A DNA stretch of 34,296 nt. Source: Candidatus Competibacteraceae bacterium. Its GTDB lineage: Bacteria > Pseudomonadota > Gammaproteobacteria > Competibacterales > Competibacteraceae. The stretch spans positions 2,773 to 37,068 of the forward strand of contig JAPUDV010000112.1 of NCBI GenBank assembly GCA_027492875.1. Direction: 5' to 3'. Both the position numbers and the translations under genes were made by a program. The notes beneath the pieces are model-generated. The model saw nothing but the letters and a program-made list of their open reading frames with translations, had not been told where the DNA came from and ran no database searches. Below are positions 15,836 to 22,442 of the stretch, one piece after another; the first letter of the stretch is position 1, and the number at the start of each line of letters is the position of its first letter.

Positions 15836-16996
15836 ATGGATAATACATTATTCGAATATGCGTCGCTGCCGAGCGCGTTCCTGTGCAGCGTCGGATTCAT
15901 TGCACTGCTGGTCAAACCGGCGCGGATCCTGGGCTGGGTCGATCAACCGGATGCCCGCAAATATCATCGCAATCCGGTTCCCATGGTCGGCGGAGTGGCG
16001 ATGTGCGCGGCGTTCTGGGCGAGCGTACCGCTGCTGGCGGAACAGCCCCACGCCTCCCCCGCGTTGCTGATCGGCATGACTCTGCTCACCCTGGTCGGCC
16101 TTTATGACGATCTATTCTCCCTTCGCCCCGCATTGCGCTTCCTGTTCCAGATCGGCGCCATCCTATTGATGGGGTTGGTGGGAGACGTGACCTTGGCCAG
16201 CCTGGGCGACCTGTTCGGGGGGGGCCGTATCCTGCTCGGCGATTTCACGATCCCATTCACCATTTTCGCCGTGGTCGGCATCATCAACGCCTTCAACATG
16301 ATCGACGGGCTCGACGGCCTGGCCGGCGGGCTGGCGCTACTCGCCACCCTCTGCCTGATCATCCTGAACCTACTCGCTCCAGCCGGGGGAAGCACGGCTA
16401 TCGGCGCCCTGTCGGTGTTGGCCCTGGTGATCGCCGGCTTTCTCTGCTTCAACCTGCGCCATCCCTGGCGGACCCGCGCCAGCGTGTTCATGGGCGATGC
16501 CGGCAGCACCACCCTTGGCTTTATCCTGGGCTGGTTCCTGATTCGCTCGTCCCAGGGTCCGCAGGCCGTGATGGCGCCGGTCACCGCGATCTGGATCGTG
16601 GCCCTGCCTCTGATGGATACCATCGCGGTGATGACCCGCCGCATCCGCGCCGGTCACAGCCCGTTCGCCGCCGACCGCCAGCACTTTCACCACCTGCTGC
16701 TCGGCATCGGCCTGACGGACGGACGGGTCTGCGCGATCCTGCTGGCCGTCGCCACGCTTGCCGCCGGCGGTAGTGTCCTGGCCTGGCGGCTAAGGGTGCC
16801 CGAATACTGGCAGTTTTACGCCTTCCTCGCCGTGTTCGCGCTGTACTACCGGTTCACCGCCCGGCTCTGGAACCGGCAGCAGGCAACGGCCGGGTCTAGA
16901 GCCGAGCCGGATCGAAACAGCGCCGTGGTGGATCTGGCCCAGCCGGCACTCAGCCTGCATGGCCCCTCCGTGACCAAACCCTGCTATCCGCCTTAG
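15836..16996 (+). CDS. wecA: undecaprenyl-phosphate GlcNAc-1-phosphate transferase, WecA type
   Basis: Polytopic membrane enzyme of the polyprenyl-phosphate N-acetylhexosamine-1-phosphate transferase family, 386 residues. It attaches the first sugar phosphate (GlcNAc-1-P in WecA) to undecaprenyl phosphate, the priming step for surface glycans. The catalytic motifs are visible: the LVGLYDD Asp pair followed by LFSLRP near residues 86-97, NAFNMIDGLDGLAGG near 151, FMGDAGSTTLGF, and the cytosolic ADRQHFHHLLL. About eleven hydrophobic segments are apparent. The C-terminal tail is not conserved. It points toward, but is not part of, the minus-strand EPS operon; its stop overlaps the ydfG stop by four bases. 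It is the only priming transferase in the window. Confidence 0.92.
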   Translation: MDNTLFEYASLPSAFLCSVGFIALLVKPARILGWVDQPDARKYHRNPVPMVGGVAMCAAFWASVPLLAEQPHASPALLIGMTLLTLVGLYDDLFSLRPALRFLFQIGAILLMGLVGDVTLASLGDLFGGGRILLGDFTIPFTIFAVVGIINAFNMIDGLDGLAGGLALLATLCLIILNLLAPAGGSTAIGALSVLALVIAGFLCFNLRHPWRTRASVFMGDAGSTTLGFILGWFLIRSSQGPQAVMAPVTAIWIVALPLMDTIAVMTRRIRAGHSPFAADRQHFHHLLLGIGLTDGRVCAILLAVATLAAGGSVLAWRLRVPEYWQFYAFLAVFALYYRFTARLWNRQQATAGSRAEPDRNSAVVDLAQPALSLHGPSVTKPCYPP

Positions 16997-17748
16997 CCCT
17001 CACGGCCGATCGCGAACGGCGCGAACGCCTGACACACCGGCATCACCTCGATGCTGTTGAGATTGACGTGGACCGGGCGGCTCGTCGCCCAGTACACGAT
17101 ATCGGCGATATCCTCCGGCCGCAGCGGCTGAGTACCCTGATAGACCTTGGCGGCCTGAGCATCGTCGCCCTTGAACCGCACCAGGGAAAACTCGCTTTCC
17201 GCCAAACCCGGTTCGATGTTGGTCACCCGCACCCGGGTACCCAGCAGGTCGGCGCGCAGGTTCAGGGAAAATTGTTTGACGAAGGCCTTGGTGCCACCGT
17301 AGGCGTTGCCGCCCGGATAGGGATAGCTACCGGCCACCGAGCCGATATTGATCACATGGCCGCAGTCGCGGGCTACCATGCCGGGCAGGATGGCCCGCGT
17401 GCAATACAACAGCCCCTTGATATTGGTGTCCACCATCCGTTCCCAATCCTCCATGTCGCAACGGTGAGCCGGCTCCAGACCCAGCGCCAGGCCAGCGTTG
17501 TTCACCAACACGTCGATCTCGGCGAATTCCGGCGACAGGCCAGCGATGGCGGCCTTGACGGCGGCTCCGTCGCGCACATCGAGCGGGAAGGCGCGTATCG
17601 GGACACCGGCCAGTTCGGCGCGCAAGGCATCCAGACGATCCTGACGCCGGCCGCACAGGACCAGCGACCAGCCGGCGATGGCGAAGCGGCGGGCGCAGGC
17701 AGCGCCGAACCCGGAAGTGGCGCCGGTAATGAAAGCAAGCTGGGGCAT
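16993..17748 (-). CDS. ydfG: short-chain dehydrogenase YdfG (NADP-dependent 3-hydroxy acid / L-allo-threonine dehydrogenase)
   Basis: Cytosolic SDR enzyme of 251 residues, close to E. coli YdfG over its length. The Rossmann motif FITGATSGFGAACARRF, the NADP-binding CGRRQDR, VLVNNAGLALG, the catalytic Ser/Tyr/Lys in INIGSVAGSYPYPGGNAYGGTKAFV, and NIEPGL are all present. Family members oxidise L-allo-threonine and related 3-hydroxy acids with NADP+, or reduce malonic semialdehyde. AGGAG 8-12 bases before the ATG at 17748 decides the start; the longer frame to 17772 adds eight unconserved residues. It is divergent from the lipoprotein gene and convergent with wecA. Confidence 0.92.
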   Translation of the reverse strand: MPQLAFITGATSGFGAACARRFAIAGWSLVLCGRRQDRLDALRAELAGVPIRAFPLDVRDGAAVKAAIAGLSPEFAEIDVLVNNAGLALGLEPAHRCDMEDWERMVDTNIKGLLYCTRAILPGMVARDCGHVINIGSVAGSYPYPGGNAYGGTKAFVKQFSLNLRADLLGTRVRVTNIEPGLAESEFSLVRFKGDDAQAAKVYQGTQPLRPEDIADIVYWATSRPVHVNLNSIEVMPVCQAFAPFAIGREG

Positions 17749-17855
17749 GGAATTTCTCCTATTGCATGACACCCTCGCAACGGAGCGTGAACAGTCTCGC
17801 GCGAGGACTGGAAAAGTGACGGCATCGGAAAATGCGATCCTGTTATGCTAGCGGC

Positions 17856-18338
17856 ATGTCACGCTCTCGTCACCGGCCAGCCTCGCCCCTGCTTGCCCTG
17901 CTGCTGCTTGCCGGCGGCTGCCGGACCGTGCCGGAGCCGATTTTACCCCCCGCCCCGCCGACCGAACTGATCCGAATCAACACCGCCGTCAACCAGCAGG
18001 GCCAGCCCTGCCCGAGCGATTTCTGCCTGGATGACTGGCCAGACGCCGCCGATCTCGACCGGCTGACCGCTTGGGACTGCAAGGCCTACGCCGTCGCCAA
18101 GGCCGACCGACTGATCCACCGGCACGGCTATCACCCGGATCGGCTGGAATACGTGCTGGTCGCCGGTCCGCCACTGCGGGTCACCCACGCCGCCCTGCTG
18201 GTGGACGGTCGCTGGGTGCTGGACATGGGCCTGCGCTGTCAGATCTGCACGCTGGAAACATTCGTCGACGGGGGCGCGCTGCGGGGCCGGTTGCCGGTGG
18301 CGGATCTGCCCCACGCCCGGCGAGCGCTACGCTGGTAG
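17856..18338 (+). CDS. lipoprotein resembling transglutaminase-like cysteine peptidases (BTLCP type)
   Basis: Predicted lipoprotein of 160 residues. The lipobox LAGG-C places the lipidated Cys at residue 22 after a hydrophobic signal (SPLLALLLLAGG). The body has the order expected for bacterial transglutaminase-like cysteine peptidases: Cys75 in TAWDCKAYAVAKADRL, His111 in RVTHAALLVDG and Asp123 in WVLDMG, forming a likely Cys-His-Asp triad. Extra Cys residues (52, 57, 128, 131) may form disulfides. It is shorter than LapG, consistent with a minimal catalytic core. The start at 17856 has no strong ribosome site; an in-frame ATG at 17832 is possible. It sits alone between ydfG and the end of the EPS cluster. 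The fold assignment is by motif only. Confidence 0.75.
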   Translation: MSRSRHRPASPLLALLLLAGGCRTVPEPILPPAPPTELIRINTAVNQQGQPCPSDFCLDDWPDAADLDRLTAWDCKAYAVAKADRLIHRHGYHPDRLEYVLVAGPPLRVTHAALLVDGRWVLDMGLRCQICTLETFVDGGALRGRLPVADLPHARRALRW

Positions 18339-18345
18339 GCCCGCT

Positions 18346-19878
18346 TCACAACGCAAACGGGTTGGTTCGATTTTCCGGTGGAATCTCGTAGACCGGCGCG
18401 GCGGCTGGCTCTTCCCCACCGCCGGACGCTCCCCGCCGCCGCCGTGCGGGTTGCCGCTCCTCCTCGACCGGACGGTGAAAAAATACCGCCGCCAACAAAG
18501 CCGCGAATACGGCGTTGGCCGGTATTCGCAGATTAAAATCTACCAGGGTATGCAACATCATCAACAGCAGCGCGATGCCGGCTCCGGCCTGAGCGAAACG
18601 CAGCGGCGTCCACTCGCCGCGTTTCCATACCCGCCCCCACTGGCGCAGGTAAAACACCAGCCAAATCGCAATGAGCAGCGCCGCCGCCAGCCCGAACTCG
18701 AGTAGCCATTCGAGGTAATCATTGTGGGCTCGATTGATGGTTACCCCCAGAAAATCCGCCGGGTGAAACCGCCGCAGCACGTCCTCGAAAGTGCCGCCGC
18801 CGCTGCCTAGCGGGAAGAATTCGCCGATCGCCTGGAGAGTGGCGTCGAAAATCCGCCAACGTCCGTCCTCGATCGGATCCGAATAGGCAAAGCGACTCCA
18901 TACCGGCGTCAATCCGATCAGCCCGGCCAACCCGACGCCAACCGTGGTGAAACTCCCCATCAGCCCGTAGGCGTTGCGTCCGCCCAACCGGGTCGAGAAC
19001 AGCGCGGTGCATAACAGAATGCCCAGCATCGCCAGACTGACCCCGGCGCGGGAGCGGGTGAACACCAACCCCAGCAGGATGATCAGCGCCACCGCGCCGT
19101 ACAGCGTCGCCTGATCGATCCGGCTCACGCTGAAGCGCGCCAGCCATTGGCGCACGGTCCGTTTGCGCCGGCCGCCGCCGATATGTCGGGGCAATCCGTG
19201 GCCGACCGTGGCCGCCAGCAGCGCCAAGGCCACCGGTAGCCCCATTTCCAGCAGACCCGCCAGATGGTTGCGGTTAACGTAGGTACCCGAGGCGTTGCCG
19301 CCCATCAGCGTGTTGCCAAACCGGAACGCGCTGTCCGCTCCATCGCCGTACTGAATCAAGCCCAGCAGCGCCTGAGCAGCGGCGATTCCCAGAAACACCT
19401 GCGCCAGCGCCAGCAGTTGCCGGCCGGACAGGCAGCTCGCCGCCACAAACACCGCCAGCGGCGGCAACAATGCCAGCCAAGCCGCCTCGGTCGAGGACGG
19501 AACCAGCGAAATCGCCCGCCAGTCGAAGCCGGCGACGACGCCCGAGCCAGCCAGACGCAGCGCCCCGGCATAGTATTCGCGTCCGGGCAAACCCGCCCAA
19601 AGCGCCAGCGGCACCGGCAACAACTGCATCAACGGCAGCAGAAAGAGCGCGATAAGGAACACCCGCACCGGCCGGGACAGCGCCGAGGGTTGAACCGGCC
19701 TCACTCCTCCCCAAACCAAACCGGCCAACAGCACCAGCGCCGCCAGCTCCATGACCAGCAACGGCAGCGGCTGGTTGCCACCCCAGTACAATGGCGCGAA
19801 CACCAGCAGGGCGGATAGCCCATAAAACAGAACCGCACCGCTTTCGGCGGCGCGGTTCGTGGTGGAACCCGACAGCAC
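18346..19878 (-). CDS. O-antigen ligase / Wzy-like polymerase membrane protein
   Basis: Polytopic membrane protein of 510 residues with ten or more hydrophobic segments, carrying the Wzy_C (O-antigen ligase) signature. The conserved region includes GNASGTYVNRNHLAGLLEMGLPV, FTRSRAGVSLAML and RAHNDYLEWLLEFGLAAALL with the HNDYLE motif in the large periplasmic loop. In an EPS locus this is the likely polymerase that joins lipid-linked repeat units, though a ligase role cannot be excluded. The start is GTG at 19878, with GGGGG a few bases upstream. The C-terminal tail is basic and proline-rich. It is the last gene of the minus-strand cluster, 33 bases after the FecR-like gene. Confidence 0.85.
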   Translation of the reverse strand: MLSGSTTNRAAESGAVLFYGLSALLVFAPLYWGGNQPLPLLVMELAALVLLAGLVWGGVRPVQPSALSRPVRVFLIALFLLPLMQLLPVPLALWAGLPGREYYAGALRLAGSGVVAGFDWRAISLVPSSTEAAWLALLPPLAVFVAASCLSGRQLLALAQVFLGIAAAQALLGLIQYGDGADSAFRFGNTLMGGNASGTYVNRNHLAGLLEMGLPVALALLAATVGHGLPRHIGGGRRKRTVRQWLARFSVSRIDQATLYGAVALIILLGLVFTRSRAGVSLAMLGILLCTALFSTRLGGRNAYGLMGSFTTVGVGLAGLIGLTPVWSRFAYSDPIEDGRWRIFDATLQAIGEFFPLGSGGGTFEDVLRRFHPADFLGVTINRAHNDYLEWLLEFGLAAALLIAIWLVFYLRQWGRVWKRGEWTPLRFAQAGAGIALLLMMLHTLVDFNLRIPANAVFAALLAAVFFHRPVEEERQPARRRRGASGGGEEPAAAPVYEIPPENRTNPFAL

Positions 19879-19911
19879 GTTCGACCCCCAACGCGACCGG
19901 ATATAAAGCTA

Positions 19912-21006
19912 CTAGGGAGGAGTAGAAGAAGTAGCGGCCGTCGCGTCCTGATTGTTATTCGCTATGATGGCCGCACCGACCAGCACCCCACCCAGCACGG
20001 CGACGATGGTCCCGCCGCTAACGGTGCCCACCGCGGCAAGCCCGGCGCTGGTGGCGGTGGTTCCGCCCGTCCCAGCAACGCCAGCACCCGCCCGCAAACC
20101 CGCCACGCAAAGGCTCGATAGATCCTCGACCAGCACTCGCTCCTTCTCTCCCAACCGCGTCCGGCAGCCATCGAACACGACCACGACCCGGCTACCCGCT
20201 TCGGTGACGATCAGGTCGTCGCCCATGACAGGTCTTCTCGAACGCACTTGCGCCCGACCCTCTCCTTCGCCGACGAACACGTCACCCTTCGGCTGCTTCA
20301 ATCCCGCCACCAAGTCCTTGCCGGTTTTGGAACCATCCAAAACACCTTCCTTGCACCGGGCTCTTAATTCTTCGACCTTGACGCGCTCGCCGGGACCGAC
20401 TTCCACCTCGCAGCCTTTGAAAACCACAGTAAGCTCGCTGTCCTTCTCGGTGATCAACCGAGTGTCGTTCTGGACGCCCATGTTCTGCCGGGCCGGCGCC
20501 CGGACGCCGCGCTCTTCCACAAAGGTGCTGCCCTTTGGCTGTTCCAGCCGTGCGTCCCAGCCGCCGCCACCGGTTGTCGCGCCAGCGGCGTTCGCCCGTG
20601 GGGGATTGGCCGGTGAGGGACTGGCCTGGGCGGGACCGGGTGCCGCCGCCGGTAACGGACCCGCCTGACCGATCCGAGTATCCTGAAATCCGTCGATGGT
20701 GCGGACGCGAGCCTGGCTCTGGCGACATTGTCCGGGCTCCCCGATAGCCAGCAGACCGTTCTCGGGCACCGCCACCGCGCAGCCGTCCGGATACACGACT
20801 TCCGCCCGGCCGCCGGCGACCGCCACCACCCGGTTGCCGGCGTACAAGGGCAAGCCATCCTGGGCCGGCCCCATCGTCGTGGCTTGACCGACAAATACCC
20901 GCCCCTGCGACCGCCGCAGCACGGCCGAGGGCTCCATCGCGCTGGCCACGGCGGCGTATCCCGCCAAAACCAGCGCCAAACTCACAGTCATCGCTTGTGT
21001 TTTCAT
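19912..21006 (-). CDS. exported protein with three tandem FecR-like modules, each with a Cys pair
   Basis: Secreted or anchored protein of 364 residues. A signal peptide (residues 1-23, ending ASA) is followed by three related modules of about 60 residues: 33-94, 157-218 and 239-300. Each begins with G-x-x-F/V-V-G/E-like VFVG or TFVE, contains a strand of the type AEVVYPDGC, TVVFKGC or VVVFDGC, and ends with a second Cys 18-19 residues later (Cys76/94, 199/218, 281/300). The arrangement resembles FecR-type beta domains with an added disulfide. A Pro/Ala/Gly linker (115-150) separates modules 1 and 2. A glycine-rich hydrophobic stretch (332-349) near the C-terminus could anchor it. GAGGT before the ATG fixes the start. 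It lies between the TPR protein and the polymerase; its function is unknown. Confidence 0.8.
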   Translation of the reverse strand: MKTQAMTVSLALVLAGYAAVASAMEPSAVLRRSQGRVFVGQATTMGPAQDGLPLYAGNRVVAVAGGRAEVVYPDGCAVAVPENGLLAIGEPGQCRQSQARVRTIDGFQDTRIGQAGPLPAAAPGPAQASPSPANPPRANAAGATTGGGGWDARLEQPKGSTFVEERGVRAPARQNMGVQNDTRLITEKDSELTVVFKGCEVEVGPGERVKVEELRARCKEGVLDGSKTGKDLVAGLKQPKGDVFVGEGEGRAQVRSRRPVMGDDLIVTEAGSRVVVVFDGCRTRLGEKERVLVEDLSSLCVAGLRAGAGVAGTGGTTATSAGLAAVGTVSGGTIVAVLGGVLVGAAIIANNNQDATAATSSTPP

Positions 21007-21050
21007 GATTCGTCAAACCTCACTACTTTCCATCGCCACAGCCACCACAC

Positions 21051-21065
21051 TCGCCTGACAGGCGA
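21051..21065. repeat. short inverted repeat upstream of the FecR-like gene
   Basis: TCGCCTG (21051-21057) and CAGGCGA (21059-21065) are perfect inverted arms around one base. It sits in the 161-base gap between the TPR gene and the FecR-like gene, the widest gap inside the minus-strand cluster. It might be an operator for an internal promoter; as an RNA hairpin it would have no loop, so a DNA site is more likely. Confidence 0.3.
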
Positions 21066-21167
21066 TACAGTACATTCTCGAGTATACGGCAAGCGAACAC
21101 GGACGTTGAGGTTTCGCCAACTTGAAAATATCGGCGGCAGCCTTACCGGAAACCGGAAGAAAGACCG

Positions 21168-22400
21168 CTAACCCTGCCGGCTGATCGCCAGATCGTCGAA
21201 CCAGACGCCGCCCTGAGCTTCGAAATCCAGTTCCGCCCGACCCTCCAGTTCCAGCCGCAACCATTGCACCGGGCAATCCGCCCCTGGAACGGTGAAATCC
21301 TGGGTGAAAGACTGCCAGTCGTCGGAACCGATAAAGGATGGACCCTCCGCCAGCAGTCGGTCGCCCGACTCGCCGCAGCGCACCGTCCAACGCAGGCCAC
21401 GCTCCGCCTGCAAGCCATCCGGACGCACCCGCCCTTGCAAGCGATAGCGGCCCGGCTCCAGATACAGCGGTTGCCGAACGTGCTGGAAACGCACCCGCTG
21501 GCCGTTGAAGGCCACATGCAGGGCTTTGCCGCCGCGGGTGCCGTAGGTCTCGGTGATTTCGACCAGCGCCCCGCTCGGCGTCGAAATACGCCAATCGAAA
21601 CCCAAACCGGTCACCGGCAGTTCGAAGCCGCCGTTATAGAGATTCCCCAAACCCTGTTGCTGGCGCTCGTCTAACCCGCTCAACCAGGCTAGATACGTCT
21701 CCAGCCAGTGTCCTTCCCGCCATAACCGCTCCAAGTAGACCTGCTGTTCGGCGACGCTGGGCAGTTTTCCACCACGCTCGCGGTTTCGATACAAAAAGAC
21801 CACCGCTTCCAGGTGCGCCGCCCGGGCCGCGACATAGGCGAAGAATCCGTTCCACCACGGCGGCGGATCGGCCAGCAGCGGCCGCAACAACGGGCGAGCC
21901 TCGGCGCTCTCGACCCAGCGCAGCAGCAGCGGATACAACTGATCGGCGGTTTCCGGCCGATTTCGCAGTAGCATATCCCAACGCGCCAGCGCCCGATCCG
22001 GCCGGCTCTGCGCCAGCCAGAATGCCGCCGAGCGGGCCAGCACCGGCGTGCGCATCGGCCCCAGCGCATCGGCCGTTTCCGCCAACGCGACCGCCGGCTG
22101 ACCGGCTCCCGCCCGCAGTTCGGCCAGCGCGAGATAGACCAGCGCATCGGTGGGATTGGCCCAAGCCGCCGCCTGCAACAGCCGCCCAGCGGCGGTCGGG
22201 TCGCGCCCGGCCAGCGCCAGACCCTGCCGGTACAGCGCCACCGGTTGGCCACCCCGCCAGCGCAGTGCGCCGGCGTCGGCTTCCGGCGTGTCCCGGCCGG
22301 CATAGTACTCGGCCAGCCCGGTCACCAACACCCGCCAGGCCAAAACCGCACCCAGCAGGGTCAGAACCGCCGCCCCGATCACCTTGTTCGTCACGGCCAT
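21168..22400 (-). CDS. membrane-anchored TPR-like protein with C-terminal jelly-roll domain
   Basis: Protein of 410 residues from the ATG at 22400, which has AAGGAA upstream; an in-frame GTG at 22442 would add 14 residues. An N-terminal transmembrane helix (about 7-29, VIGAAVLTLLGAVLAWRVLV) is followed by a helical, TPR-like region (about 52-240) with the ALYRQGLALAGRDPTAAGRLLQAAAWANPTDALVYLALAELRAG pattern. Residues 253-408 look like a carbohydrate-binding jelly-roll: it opens NLYNGGFELPVTGLGFDW, has ALHVAFNGQ and LEPGRYRLQGRVR, and ends GGVWFDDLAI, the common end of such domains. The topology puts both domains in the periplasm. It probably scaffolds the EPS assembly machine or binds polymer; that is inference from context. 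Confidence 0.78.
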   Translation of the reverse strand: MAVTNKVIGAAVLTLLGAVLAWRVLVTGLAEYYAGRDTPEADAGALRWRGGQPVALYRQGLALAGRDPTAAGRLLQAAAWANPTDALVYLALAELRAGAGQPAVALAETADALGPMRTPVLARSAAFWLAQSRPDRALARWDMLLRNRPETADQLYPLLLRWVESAEARPLLRPLLADPPPWWNGFFAYVAARAAHLEAVVFLYRNRERGGKLPSVAEQQVYLERLWREGHWLETYLAWLSGLDERQQQGLGNLYNGGFELPVTGLGFDWRISTPSGALVEITETYGTRGGKALHVAFNGQRVRFQHVRQPLYLEPGRYRLQGRVRPDGLQAERGLRWTVRCGESGDRLLAEGPSFIGSDDWQSFTQDFTVPGADCPVQWLRLELEGRAELDFEAQGGVWFDDLAISRQG

Positions 22401-22442
22401 GTCCGTGGATTCCTTCGGTCGTCGCGCGTTGCCACTTTCCAC

